Shown: one piece after another, positions 42,623-51,627 of the stretch
Layout: each line of letters opens with the position of its first letter
Numbering within the stretch: the stretch's first letter is position 1
Source of the DNA: a bacterium
GTDB taxonomy: Bacteria; Vulcanimicrobiota; Vulcanimicrobiia; Vulcanimicrobiales; Vulcanimicrobiaceae
Assembly: GCA_021794205.1 (NCBI GenBank)
Contig: JAJYRH010000008.1
Coordinates: 1-64,000, forward strand
DNA length: 64,000 bases
Direction: 5' to 3'
Notes under the pieces: model-generated
Seen by the model: the letters and a program-made list of their open reading frames with translations, nothing else
The model's database searches: none
Told to the model about the DNA's origin: nothing
Program-made: the position numbers and the translations under genes

Positions 42623-44259
42623 AATTTTCCCGGATTCATGATCGCTTCGGGATCGAAATCGCGAAAGAGCGCGCGCATCGCAGCGATGCCGAGCGGTCCC
42701 TTCTCCGCAACGAGGTAGGGACGATGGTCGGTGCCGACGCCGTGTTGGTGGCTGATCGTGCCGCCGTTGGCGACGATCGCTTCGCTGACCGCCGCCTTTA
42801 GCCGTTGCCAGCGCTGCAGGTTCTCTTCGTATGTCGGCGCGATGCGAAAAATAAAGGTGCTGTACACGCTCGATCCTTGAGCGTAGACGTGCGAGAGATG
42901 CGTGTAGCCGTGCATCGCTTCTCCCCCGAACGAGGACGAGGCCGCGCCCTCGATCGCGGCGACCATCGCCCGAACGCGCGGCCAGTCGACCGCGGTCTCG
43001 ACGGTATCGACCGCGTAGCCGCGCTCCCATAAGGCATTGCGAAGGTAGACGCCGCGAAAACGATTCTTTTGCCAACGCCTTCCGAGTTGCGTGCCGAAAT
43101 AGAGGCCGCCGCAATCGCCGGCGATATCGCGCGCCGCGGCGAGCGCGGAGCGGGCGCCGTCGGGATCTCCGGTAACGCCGACGATGAGCAGCGTGCGTTC
43201 GTCGCCGTAGCCGCGGAGCTTCAAATAGCGCTCCAGCAGCGCGAGCGCGGCGCCGCCGTTTGCGAGCCGCAAGGTGGTGAGCGTCTCTGCGGCGTTGGCG
43301 AGACGGATCATCGAGAGCGCGAGCCCCGCACGTGCAAGCGAGCGTGCTGCCGCTTCGGCGCGCTCCCATTGCGGAAAGAACCAGCCGTGAAAGGATTCGG
43401 ATTTCGGAAGCGGGCGCACGCGGACGCTCGCCTCGGTGAGGATGCCGATGCGACCTTCGGAGCCGAGAACGAGTTCGCGCAGATCGATACCGGCAGCGGA
43501 GGCGGGAACGGTGGGAATCGCGAGCGTGCCGCTCGGCGTTTCGATGCGCCCACCCGCGAAGAGTTGCTCGATCCGGCCATAGCCGAGCGACTGTTGCCCG
43601 GAGGATCGCGTGACCACCCAGCCTCCGAGCGTCGAGTATTCGAAGGACTGCGGAAAATGCCCGAGCGTGTAGCCGCGGACCCGGAGCTGCGCCTCGAGGT
43701 CGGGGCCGGCGACGCCGGCACCGAAGGTGGCGAGCCGACTCTCCTCGTCGAGATCGAGCAATCGGCGCATGTGCGCCAGCGAAACGGTCAGGACCGGACG
43801 ATCCGTGCGCTCCGGAGGATTGATATGGCCGACGACGCTCGTTCCACCGCCGTAGGGAATGACGCACGCACCGGCATGGCGCGCGTAGTCGAGGAGCTCG
43901 CGGACGTCGTGCGACGATTCCGGAAAGGCGACGCCGTCGGGAAGCCGGTCGATGCGCCCGAAGCGAAGCGCGAGCCAATCGGGGAGGCTCTGGCCGCGCG
44001 CGTGGAGGACGCGCGTCGCCGCCGAGCTATCGATCGCTGGGTGCGGCGGCAAACGCGAGGGCTCGGCGTTTGCGACGAGATGTTCGAAGTGCGCGTCGCG
44101 CGGAGGCACGCCCTCGCCGAGGCGCTCGCGGAGATACGCAAGCGCGCTCTCGGGAAGATCCAGGCGGACGGCCTCGTCACCCCACCCGTTCCATCGACGC
44201 ACGCTCGCAGTATCGGCGTTTATCCTCGGCGAGACCTGCCGTTCGAGGACGAAATGCAT
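42616..44259 (-). CDS. FAD-binding oxidase, alkylglycerone-phosphate synthase (AGPS)-like
   Basis: 547 residues of the VAO/PCMH flavoprotein family. N-terminal RRWNGWGDEAVRLDLP, FAD-binding VIPYGGGTSVVGH and STLGGWVVTRSSGQQS, and a C-terminal HQHGVGTDHRPY match AGPS-type enzymes better than lactate or glycolate oxidases. AGPS makes ether-linked alkyl-DHAP; bacterial homologues are few. Whether this one makes ether lipids is an inference. First gene of an operon with glpD and an FGGY kinase, all on C3-phosphate chemistry. ATG 44259 has only a weak ribosome-binding site. Confidence 0.82.
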   Translation of the reverse strand: MHFVLERQVSPRINADTASVRRWNGWGDEAVRLDLPESALAYLRERLGEGVPPRDAHFEHLVANAEPSRLPPHPAIDSSAATRVLHARGQSLPDWLALRFGRIDRLPDGVAFPESSHDVRELLDYARHAGACVIPYGGGTSVVGHINPPERTDRPVLTVSLAHMRRLLDLDEESRLATFGAGVAGPDLEAQLRVRGYTLGHFPQSFEYSTLGGWVVTRSSGQQSLGYGRIEQLFAGGRIETPSGTLAIPTVPASAAGIDLRELVLGSEGRIGILTEASVRVRPLPKSESFHGWFFPQWERAEAAARSLARAGLALSMIRLANAAETLTTLRLANGGAALALLERYLKLRGYGDERTLLIVGVTGDPDGARSALAAARDIAGDCGGLYFGTQLGRRWQKNRFRGVYLRNALWERGYAVDTVETAVDWPRVRAMVAAIEGAASSSFGGEAMHGYTHLSHVYAQGSSVYSTFIFRIAPTYEENLQRWQRLKAAVSEAIVANGGTISHQHGVGTDHRPYLVAEKGPLGIAAMRALFRDFDPEAIMNPGKLC

Positions 44260-44289
44260 GCTTGCCGTGGAAAGGGGAATGCTTGAAGC

Positions 44290-44475
44290 ATGAACCTTCT
44301 TATTAACGTTGTGGTGGAACTCGTCGTCATCGGCGTCATTTTATGGCTGATCAATCGATTTTTGCCGATGGCGTCATCGATTCGGTCGATTCTCAATTTC
44401 GTCGTCGTGATCGCCGTGATCGTTTGGTTGCTTCGCGTTTTTGGTATTTGGAACGTTTCGAGTCTTCATCTCTAG
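44290..44475 (+). CDS. small two-helix membrane protein (Thivi_2564 family-like)
   Basis: 61 residues, almost entirely two membrane helices (NLLINVVVELVVIGVILW and LNFVVVIAVIVWLLRVF) joined by FLPMASSIRS. The pattern matches small proteins annotated as the Thivi_2564 family, function unknown. ATG 44290 with a GAAAGGGGAATG-type ribosome-binding sequence upstream. Confidence 0.75.
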   Translation: MNLLINVVVELVVIGVILWLINRFLPMASSIRSILNFVVVIAVIVWLLRVFGIWNVSSLHL

Positions 44476-44484
44476 AAACGTCCC

Positions 44485-44673
44485 CTATTGGATCGCGGGA
44501 CGCGCCGCCGAGCGAACCGAGCCACGGGGGCTCGCCGATGCTGCTATGCGCGAGCCCCAAGGGTGCCACGCAAAGAGCGAGATCACCGCAACCACCAGCG
44601 CGAGAAACGCCATCCGAAGCATCGAACGATCTTCACGGGTGCTGTCGGAGGGAGAGGGGCTGCGACCGTTCAT
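44485..44673 (-). CDS. small single-helix membrane protein
   Basis: 62 residues: a polar N-terminus (NGRSPSPSDSTRED), one hydrophobic helix (LRMAFLALVVAVISLFAW) and a basic tail. AGGAG about 8 nt before the ATG at 44673 supports translation. A longer upstream reading lacks such support. Not recognised. Confidence 0.5.
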   Translation of the reverse strand: MNGRSPSPSDSTREDRSMLRMAFLALVVAVISLFAWHPWGSRIAASASPRGSVRSAARPAIQ

Positions 44674-44790
44674 GTGCGGCGCTCCTAGTTGCGCATGAAC
44701 GGAGCGTTCCCAAATCGACCGATTCCAAAACAATGTGGAACGCTGTTTGCTCGATGCGCGCTCTGGTAGAATCGTCCGGGAGTAAAGAGT

Positions 44791-44976
44791 ATGAACGATC
44801 GTAACGCAGGGGACGAGATGGTCTCCGAATTGGGGATCGACCCCGCCCTTGATATCGATACCGATCAGCGCGCGGAGTTGCTCCGCCGTTGGCACGAGGA
44901 GGACGCGCGGGGCGCGGAGGAGAGCGATAAGGATGGATCGGAGAAGCACGATCGCGATTCGCCCCGCAAGGGGTAA
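44791..44976 (+). CDS. small acidic hypothetical protein
   Basis: 61 residues, very hydrophilic with a charged tail (EESDKDGSEKHDRDSPRKG). GGAG sits 8 nt before the ATG. Its 3' end overlaps the following acetyltransferase start by 44 bp, which suggests coupling. Not recognised; probably disordered in part. Confidence 0.55.
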   Translation: MNDRNAGDEMVSELGIDPALDIDTDQRAELLRRWHEEDARGAEESDKDGSEKHDRDSPRKG

Positions 44977-45439
44977 GGATATCGACGGGGTGCTCGCGCT
45001 CTTCGAAGCGGTAGCCGCCGAAGGCCGATGGATCGGAACCGAGCCGGGTTTCGATAAGGATCGCTACCGGCGCAGCTGGGAGGAGCGAATCGCGTCGGGC
45101 TCCGATGCGCTCATCGTCGCAGCCGATGCCGACGATATCGTCGGCGCAATCGATCTTCGCGAAGGTGAACGCGGCCTCTGGAGTTTCGGGATGCTCGTCG
45201 CGCCCGAGCGGCGCCGACAGGGTGTTGGAACGGCCTTGCTCGACGCGGCCATCGTTTGGGCTCGTAAACGCGGCGTTCGTGCGTTAACGCTCGGCGTCTT
45301 TCCGCATAACGAAGCGGCGATACGGCTCTACGAAAATAACGAATTCGTTCGTACCGAAGTCGTCGAGAGATCGCCACGACGACAGAACGGAGAAATCTGG
45401 GATATCGTGATTATGGAGCGCCGTATCGAAACGAGATGA
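44933..45439 (+). CDS. GNAT family N-acetyltransferase
   Basis: 168 residues. The acetyl-CoA-binding motif A, VAPERRRQGVGTALLD, and the later LGVFPHNEAAIRLYENNEF are typical of GNAT enzymes. Start at ATG 44933 with GGAGGA upstream; it lies inside the end of the preceding small gene. Acceptor substrate unknown. Confidence 0.88.
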   Translation: MDRRSTIAIRPARGKDIDGVLALFEAVAAEGRWIGTEPGFDKDRYRRSWEERIASGSDALIVAADADDIVGAIDLREGERGLWSFGMLVAPERRRQGVGTALLDAAIVWARKRGVRALTLGVFPHNEAAIRLYENNEFVRTEVVERSPRRQNGEIWDIVIMERRIETR

Positions 45440-45479
45440 AAAAAGAGAGATCGGCGGGAAGCGCGATCTCTACAAGTAG

Positions 45480-45555
45480 TGGTAGCCCCAGCGGGATTCG
45501 AACCCGCGTTACCGCCGTGAGAGGGCGGCGTCCTAGGCCTCTAGACGATAGGGCC
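45480..45555 (-). tRNA. tRNA-Glu (CTC)
   Basis: 76-nt cloverleaf on the minus strand, with acceptor GGCCCTA paired to TGGGGCT, anticodon arm CCGCC-CTCTCAC-GGCGG giving anticodon CTC (reads GAG), T-arm GCGGG-TTCGAAT-CCCGC and an encoded 3' CCA. The first acceptor pair is a G-T wobble. Confidence 0.93.
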
Positions 45556-45556
45556 G

Positions 45557-45630
45557 TGGCTCCCGGTCATGGACTCGAACCACGAATACCTGGTTCAGAG
45601 CCAGGCGTGATACCATTTCACCAACCGGGA
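45557..45630 (-). tRNA. tRNA-Gln (CTG)
   Basis: 74-nt cloverleaf, minus strand. Acceptor TCCCGGT pairs fully with ACCGGGA, discriminator G and encoded CCA. Anticodon arm CCTGG-CTCTGAA-CCAGG gives CTG (reads CAG). One base separates it from tRNA-Glu, so they are one transcript. Confidence 0.94.
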
Positions 45631-45648
45631 ACGGCAGCGACCGATATA

Positions 45649-46053
45649 CTACACGACCCCTGGAGAACCTGGCAAGGATTTCCGTGTTTTCGCGTTGCGC
45701 CCGCCAAAAGTAGGCAGGAGGCGATTGTCGCTATTATTCCCGTTGATGTGGTCGATCTGCGTGGATAAACTTCTCCCTCGCCACTCACGTAATCCGCACT
45801 CGTAGCACTCATTCCGAAGGAGGCCTTCTACGAGGAGGCGGCGCTTGAGGTTCGTGCGCGACGTACTCGATGCAAGCATTTGTTGGATCGGCTTTCCTCG
45901 CGAGCGAGCGTGTAGCTCGCCTCGATCGACCGCCTTCGTCCATGCCCCGGCTGAAAAGCCGAAAAATGAACGGCATGCGCGGTAGGAGTTCCCGGCGTCG
46001 TAATAGCTCTGGATCGCCGCCCAGTCGTAGCGTCTATTCGCCATAGGCTTCAT
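45649..46053 (-). pseudogene. HNH endonuclease with its second metal half deleted
   Basis: 134 codons. An N-terminal HTH-like segment (YDWAAIQSYYDAGNSYRACRSFFG) is followed by the first HNH half: ECYECG and IDHINGNNSDNRL. The expected ENLRxLCPNCHxQ stretch, with the second Cys pair and final His, is missing in frame; the chain jumps to LPTFGGRNAKT, the usual tail. About 13 residues are lost, so nuclease activity is unlikely. It lies 18 bp upstream of the tRNA pair. Start at ATG 46053 or 46044 is uncertain. Confidence 0.65.
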
Positions 46054-46164
46054 TCTACGCGAACGAGCGTTCGATGGCGATGCTGCTCTCGTGCTCGCCC
46101 GCAACCCTTAACCTGTTCGTCGCGGGGATGAACCTCGCACCTCAACCGCCAACCACAATCAGCG

Positions 46165-47244
46165 ATGCAAGCAATCGTTCTCGTCGGCGGCGAAGGCACG
46201 CGCCTGCGCCCGCTTACCTACGGTACCCCCAAACCGATGGTCCCGATCCTCGGCGTGCCCTTCCTCGCGCGCACCGTCGAGCGGCTCTATAAGGCTGGCA
46301 TCCGCGACGTCATCTTTCCGGCGGGCTATCTGCCCCAGCCCATTTTGGACTATTTCGGGGATGGCTCGCGTTTCGATATGCGTTTTACCTACGTGATCGA
46401 AGAGTCGCCGCTCGGCACCGCAGGGGCGCTCAAGAACGTCGAACGCTACATCACCGGGGCCTTTTTCGTCCTCAACGGCGACATTCTCACCAGCCTCGAC
46501 CTGCGCGCGATGCTCGCCGCCCATCAGGCGCGCGGCGGCATCGGTACGCTCCATCTGATCCACGTCGCCGATCCCTCGGCGTTCGGCTGCGTCGCCCACG
46601 ATGCGAACGGACGCATCGAAGCCTTTATCGAAAAGCCGGCCCCGGGTACCGCACCGACCGATGAGATCAACGCCGGAACCTATTTGCTCGAGCCCGAGGT
46701 GCTCGCGGCGATCCCCGCCGGGCGCCCGGTCTCCATCGAGCGCGAGACCTTCCCGGCGCTCATCTCAGGGGAGCGCCCGCTCTATGCGTTCACGACCTCC
46801 GACTACTGGCTCGATCTCGGGCGCCCGGAGGCCTATCTCGCCGCCCATCGGGATATCCTCGCCGGTACGATGCCGCTCGTCCTCGAGCCGGGGATCAGCG
46901 GGGCCGGCTCCGCCGCCCTGCGCGGCCATCCCGGGGTCGCCCAGCCCGTCCACGCCGACGAGGGCGTCGTCGTCGCGCCGACCGCCCGGATCGGTCCCAA
47001 TGTCGTGCTCGGCGCCGGTACCCACGTCGGCGAGCGAGCGCTCATTCGCGACTCCGTGCTCTGGGATGGGGTTATAGTGGGGGATGACGTACGAATCGAA
47101 GAGTCCATCGTTGCGAGTCGCACGCGTATCGGGGCGCGCGCTACCGTTGGGAGCGGTAGCGTGATCGGCCACGACGTCGTGATTGAATCGGGTCGCACGC
47201 TCGAGCCGGGCGCCCGCGTCGGCGCGCAGACGGCGATGCGGTAG
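46165..47244 (+). CDS. NDP-sugar pyrophosphorylase (mannose-1-phosphate guanylyltransferase-like)
   Basis: 359 residues. Signature VGGEGTRLRPLTYGTPKPMVP at the N-terminus, the metal-site GDIL near residue 111, and a C-terminal left-handed beta-helix of hexapeptide repeats (IGPNVVLGAGTHVGERALI). Makes an activated sugar, most likely GDP-mannose. Sugar specificity cannot be read. Followed at 6 bp by a glycosyltransferase, so a glycoconjugate operon. Confidence 0.88.
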   Translation: MQAIVLVGGEGTRLRPLTYGTPKPMVPILGVPFLARTVERLYKAGIRDVIFPAGYLPQPILDYFGDGSRFDMRFTYVIEESPLGTAGALKNVERYITGAFFVLNGDILTSLDLRAMLAAHQARGGIGTLHLIHVADPSAFGCVAHDANGRIEAFIEKPAPGTAPTDEINAGTYLLEPEVLAAIPAGRPVSIERETFPALISGERPLYAFTTSDYWLDLGRPEAYLAAHRDILAGTMPLVLEPGISGAGSAALRGHPGVAQPVHADEGVVVAPTARIGPNVVLGAGTHVGERALIRDSVLWDGVIVGDDVRIEESIVASRTRIGARATVGSGSVIGHDVVIESGRTLEPGARVGAQTAMR

Positions 47245-47250
47245 AACGCC

Positions 47251-48417
47251 GTGCCGAGCGTTCTCTTCCTCAGTTCCTTTCCGCCGCGCGAGTGCGGCAT
47301 CGCGACCTTTACCTCCGATCTGGTGAGTGCGATCGATCGCGAAGAAGGCACGAGCAGCGAGGTGATCGCGGTGAACGAACCGGGCGGGGATCTCCGCCGG
47401 TATCCGGCGCGCGTCTACGCGCGCTTCGACGAGCGCGATCGGCAGGCGTACTCCGAGATCGCCGCGCGTATCGACGCGCACCCCGCGACGATTCTCAATA
47501 TCCAGCACGAATACGGCCTCTTCGGCGGCGAGCGCGGCGAGTGGCTCGTCGATCTCGTGCGTCAAGTCGCGAAGCCGACCGTCATCACGATGCACACCGT
47601 GTTGCCGGAGCCCGATCCGGTGATGCTGCGCGTCGCGCGATCGCTCTGCGATTTCGCGAGTGCCGTCGTCTCGCTCTCCGATACCGGGCGCGATCTGCTC
47701 GAGCACGTCTACGGCGTCAATCCGGTAAAGCTGCACGTCATTCCGCACGGCGTTCCCGACGTGCCCTTCCGCGATACCGCTGCGGCGAAAGCGAGTTTCG
47801 GCATCGGGCAGCGCACCGTGATCTCGACGTTCGGCCTGATCAATCGCGGTAAAGGGCTCGAATACGCCATCGATGCGATGGCTGCGGTGGTGCGCCGCCA
47901 TCCCGAAGCGCTCTATCTCATTCTCGGCGAGACGCACCCGGTCGTCCGAAGGCAAGAAGGCGAATCGTATCGCGAATCGCTCCAAGATCTCGTCGTCGCC
48001 AAGGGGCTGCGCAATAACGTACAACTCATCGATAAATACCTCACCATGTCCGAATTGCTCGCCTATCTCGAAGCGACCGATATCTATCTCACGCCCTATC
48101 TCAACCTCACGCAAATCGTCTCCGGGACGCTCGCGTACGCGCTGGGATGCGGCAAAGCGATCGTATCGACGCCCTATCTCTACGCGCAAGAATTGCTGGC
48201 GTTCGGGCGCGGGAGGCTCGCGGAGGTACGCGATGCCTCGTCGATCGCCGCGCAGCTCACCGCACTCCTCGACGATCCAAGCCTGCGCCGAGCGACCGAG
48301 CGCCGAGCGTATCGGTACGCCCGCGCGATGACGTGGCACGCCGTCGCCACCGCCTACGAACGGCTCTTCAGCGAACTCACCGAGCCTCGCCCGGCGACGC
48401 TGGCACACACCGCCTAA
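47251..48417 (+). CDS. GT4-type glycosyltransferase
   Basis: 388 residues, GT-B fold. N-terminal VLFLSSFPPRECGIATF is common to GT4 enzymes; the acceptor half is followed by a C-terminal nucleotide-sugar domain with STFGLINRGKGLEYAI. GTG start at 47251, 6 bp after the previous stop. Likely uses the GDP- or ADP-sugar made upstream to build an oligosaccharide; product unknown. Confidence 0.87.
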   Translation: MPSVLFLSSFPPRECGIATFTSDLVSAIDREEGTSSEVIAVNEPGGDLRRYPARVYARFDERDRQAYSEIAARIDAHPATILNIQHEYGLFGGERGEWLVDLVRQVAKPTVITMHTVLPEPDPVMLRVARSLCDFASAVVSLSDTGRDLLEHVYGVNPVKLHVIPHGVPDVPFRDTAAAKASFGIGQRTVISTFGLINRGKGLEYAIDAMAAVVRRHPEALYLILGETHPVVRRQEGESYRESLQDLVVAKGLRNNVQLIDKYLTMSELLAYLEATDIYLTPYLNLTQIVSGTLAYALGCGKAIVSTPYLYAQELLAFGRGRLAEVRDASSIAAQLTALLDDPSLRRATERRAYRYARAMTWHAVATAYERLFSELTEPRPATLAHTA

Positions 48418-48421
48418 GCGC

Positions 48422-49414
48422 ATGTTCCCATCGCTCGCCCATCTCGCATCGCTCACCGACGATGTCGGCACCATCCAACACGCCTTCGGAACGCTGCCCA
48501 ATCGCGCGACCGGATACTGCACCGACGATCTCGCGCGCTCGTCGATCGTTGCGATCCAGCACCAAGCCCTCGATCCGTCGAGCGCCGACGCCGAACGCAT
48601 CGCTCATACCGCGCTCGCGTTTCTTCTCCACGCGCAACTGCCCGACGGTCGTTTCCATAACTTCATGAGTTACGGCCGCGAGTGGCTCGACGACGTCGGC
48701 ACCGAAGATAGCTGCGGCCGGGCGATCTGGGCACTCGGCCACGCCAGCGCGCACGCGCGTCGCGACGATTGGCGCGATCGCAGCGCCGCGGCGTTCGAGC
48801 GTGCGCTTCCTACGATCGAGGCGTTTACGTTTCTGCGCCCGCTCGCGTACGCCGCGCTCGGGCTCTCCGCAGCGGGCGAACGCGGTGCGGTCGCCGTCGC
48901 GATTTTGGGGCGGCTCCGAGCGGCGTTCGCCGAAAATTCCGTCGGCGATTGGCACTGGTACGAATCGCGCATGACCTACGATAACGCGCGGCTACCGCAG
49001 GCCCAATTGCTCCTCGCCGATCTTCTCGGCGACGCCGAGGCTCGCGATGAGGCGCTGCGCGCCCTCGCTTTTTATCGCACGCAGAATCTCGAAGGAGCGC
49101 TCTTTTCCCCGGTCGGCAACCGCGGTTGGCTCTCACGCGGCGGCGAAAAAGCGCGTTTCGACCAGCAACCCCTCGAAGCGGCGGCGGCGGTCGACGCGTT
49201 TCTAGCGGCCGATCGGGCCGGGCTGCGGGGCGCTCGCGCCGATGCCGAGCGGGCTCTGCAATGGTTTTACGGGCAAAACGTGCTGGGAATTCCGCTGGTC
49301 GACGAGCGCGGCGGTTGCTCCGACGGCGTCGATGCCGACGGACTCAACGCCAACCGCGGCGCCGAATCGACGCTGGCATACCTCATGGCGGCTCAAGCCT
49401 GGGAATTATCGTAA
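48422..49414 (+). CDS. alpha/alpha-barrel glycoside-hydrolase-like protein
   Basis: 330 residues, all-helical, repeated W/H/F motifs typical of (alpha/alpha)6 barrels. The opening GTIQHAFGTLPNRATGYCTDDLAR is found in proteins coded beside GT4 transferases. Catalytic residues are not assigned. Starts 5 bp after the glycosyltransferase stop; the trio is one operon. Confidence 0.7.
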   Translation: MFPSLAHLASLTDDVGTIQHAFGTLPNRATGYCTDDLARSSIVAIQHQALDPSSADAERIAHTALAFLLHAQLPDGRFHNFMSYGREWLDDVGTEDSCGRAIWALGHASAHARRDDWRDRSAAAFERALPTIEAFTFLRPLAYAALGLSAAGERGAVAVAILGRLRAAFAENSVGDWHWYESRMTYDNARLPQAQLLLADLLGDAEARDEALRALAFYRTQNLEGALFSPVGNRGWLSRGGEKARFDQQPLEAAAAVDAFLAADRAGLRGARADAERALQWFYGQNVLGIPLVDERGGCSDGVDADGLNANRGAESTLAYLMAAQAWELS

Positions 49415-49464
49415 AAATCGCTCCACACCGAGGCCTTTTGCTCGCAGGCGTCGAAACCAGAACA

Positions 49465-51627
49465 ATGCTCCAACAACGTGATGCTCTCAACGCCGTGCAA
49501 ACGGCGGCTGTATCGCACGGGGACGGCCCGTGTTTGATCTTCGCCGGCGCCGGGAGCGGCAAAACCCGCGTTCTGACGCACCGTATCGCCTATCTGCTTG
49601 AAGAGCATGGTGTGGCGCCGGATTCTATTTTAGCGGTCACATTCACCAACAAAGCTGCCGGCGAGATGAAAACTCGCCTCGAGCGCATGATCGGTGCGAC
49701 CGCTCGCGAGCTTTGGGTCGGCACGTTCCACGCGATGTGCGTGCGCATTCTGCGCCGCGACGGCTCGAAAATAGGCATCGAGAGCAATTTTGCGATCGTC
49801 GACGACGGCGACCAACGGTCGCTGGTCAAAGAGATTCTCGACGAACTCGATTACGACGAACGTCAGCTCGGTACCGGGTTCTGCCTCAGCGAAATTTCGA
49901 AGGCGAAGAACGCGTTGGTGTGGCCAGATGCGTTTGCGAAAAAGCAAAAGAATGCGCTCGGCGAGCGCCTCGCAAACGTGTATCGCGAATACGATCGCAA
50001 GCTGCGTGAAGCGAACTCGCTCGATTTCGACGATCTCATCGTGCGCGCCATCGATCTCTTGCAGCGCGACGAAAAAACGCTTGCGAAATACCGCGCGCGT
50101 TTCTCGTATATCCTGGTCGACGAGTACCAAGATGTCAACATGGCGCAGTATACGCTCGTCTCGATGCTCGCCGGAGAACATCGCAATATCACCGTCGTCG
50201 GCGACGACGACCAGTCGATCTATTCGTGGCGCGGCAGCGACCACCGAATGATCTTGCGTTTCGAGGAAGATTTTCCGGGCGCGAAAGTGTTCAAGCTCGA
50301 AGAAAACTATCGCAGCACGCAGCACATTCTCGAAGCGGCCAATGCTTTGGTCGCCAACAATAAGACGCGGGCGAAGAAGAAGCTCTTCACCAAGCGGGCC
50401 GAGGGCGAGCCGGTCGTTGCGTACCGCGCGCCGACCGAGCGCGACGAAGGCCGCTTCGTCGTCGAAAAAGTGAAAGAACTCGTGCGCGACGGGCTCGCCT
50501 ATCGCGATTTTCTCGTGCTCTATCGCACGAACGCGCAGTCGCGCATTTTCGAAGAAGCCCTGATCGCGGAGGGCATTCCCTATCGCGTCGTCGGCGGCGT
50601 CGGCTTCTACGCGCGTTCGGAGATTAAAGACGCGGTTGCCTATTTACGGTACCTCGCCAACCCGCGCGATTCGATTGCGTTCAAGCGCATTATTAACGTG
50701 CCGCGTCGCGGGATCGGTTCGCAGACGCTCGGCGCGTTAGTTGCCGAAGCGACGCGAGCAAAAGTCGCCGTCGGCGAAGGGCTCTTCGATGCGGCGCTGC
50801 TCAAGCGCGCGGTACCGAAGAAACTCAAGGAGATGGAGCGCTTCGCCGATCTCATGCGCTCGCTCATCGAAAAGCAACGTACGCTCGGCATCGCCGATCT
50901 GTTGTTGGCCGTGCTCGAAGATTCCGGTTACGCCCGGGAGCTGCAGAGCGAAGAGACCAACGATGCGCGCGCGCGCCTCGATAACCTGCGCGAACTCGTC
51001 GGCGTCGCTCGCGAGTACGAAGAACGTGAAGAAGAGCCGTCGCTCGACGGTTTCCTTGCGAATATTGCGCTCATCAGCGATCTCGACGCTCTCGATCCCG
51101 AATCGTCATACGTGACGCTGATGACGCTCCACGGAGCGAAGGGCCTGGAATTCCCGGTCGTCTTTCTGACCGGCCTGGAAGAAGGCGTCTTCCCGCATAC
51201 CCGCGCGCTGAGCGATACCGGCGAGCTCGAAGAAGAGCGGCGTCTCGCCTACGTCGGCGTCACCCGCGCGATGGATCGCCTCTATCTCACGCACGCACAA
51301 CGGCGCATGATCTACGGCAACACCTACTCCTACCCGAAATCGCGTTTTCTCGAAGAGATTCCCAATCTCGAAACGATCGACGGTGAGGGTGCGGTCGCTC
51401 CCCGGCCCGCCGGTGGGCGTTGGCGTGAGGTGGCGATTCACGAGACCGCGGGCGCGGGCTTGGAACTCAATCTCGGGCCCGGCGATAAGGTTCGTCATCC
51501 CAAGTGGGGCGAGGGAACGATCCGGGATCTCGTCGGCGCCGGCGGCGACGGCTTGGTCACGATCGATTTTCCGAACGTCGGCGAAAAGATGCTGATGCTC
51601 AAATACGCTCCGCTCGAACGTGTCTGA
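49465..51627 (+). CDS. pcrA: PcrA/UvrD DNA helicase
   Basis: 720 residues, superfamily 1A. Walker A AGAGSGKT, motif Ia FTNKAA, DEYQD (motif II), motif III GDDDQSIYSWRG, and motif VI VGVTRA. C-terminal Tudor-like GDKVRHPKWGEGTI matches the PcrA RNA-polymerase-binding tail. Unwinds DNA in repair and removes stalled complexes. ATG 49465 is chosen from the usual family length; its ribosome-binding site is weak. Overlaps dapB by 8 bp. Confidence 0.94.
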   Translation: MLQQRDALNAVQTAAVSHGDGPCLIFAGAGSGKTRVLTHRIAYLLEEHGVAPDSILAVTFTNKAAGEMKTRLERMIGATARELWVGTFHAMCVRILRRDGSKIGIESNFAIVDDGDQRSLVKEILDELDYDERQLGTGFCLSEISKAKNALVWPDAFAKKQKNALGERLANVYREYDRKLREANSLDFDDLIVRAIDLLQRDEKTLAKYRARFSYILVDEYQDVNMAQYTLVSMLAGEHRNITVVGDDDQSIYSWRGSDHRMILRFEEDFPGAKVFKLEENYRSTQHILEAANALVANNKTRAKKKLFTKRAEGEPVVAYRAPTERDEGRFVVEKVKELVRDGLAYRDFLVLYRTNAQSRIFEEALIAEGIPYRVVGGVGFYARSEIKDAVAYLRYLANPRDSIAFKRIINVPRRGIGSQTLGALVAEATRAKVAVGEGLFDAALLKRAVPKKLKEMERFADLMRSLIEKQRTLGIADLLLAVLEDSGYARELQSEETNDARARLDNLRELVGVAREYEEREEEPSLDGFLANIALISDLDALDPESSYVTLMTLHGAKGLEFPVVFLTGLEEGVFPHTRALSDTGELEEERRLAYVGVTRAMDRLYLTHAQRRMIYGNTYSYPKSRFLEEIPNLETIDGEGAVAPRPAGGRWREVAIHETAGAGLELNLGPGDKVRHPKWGEGTIRDLVGAGGDGLVTIDFPNVGEKMLMLKYAPLERV

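Noticed and set aside
42623-43978. Long extension upstream of GlpD giving a ~970-residue protein
   Set aside because: It is an Arg/His-rich shadow of the AGPS-like oxidase gene on the same strand; GlpD homology starts only after the GTG at 42622.
46765-48600. Large minus-strand open frame of about 610 codons
   Set aside because: Antisense to two clear sugar genes, with no domain pattern and no ribosome-binding site.
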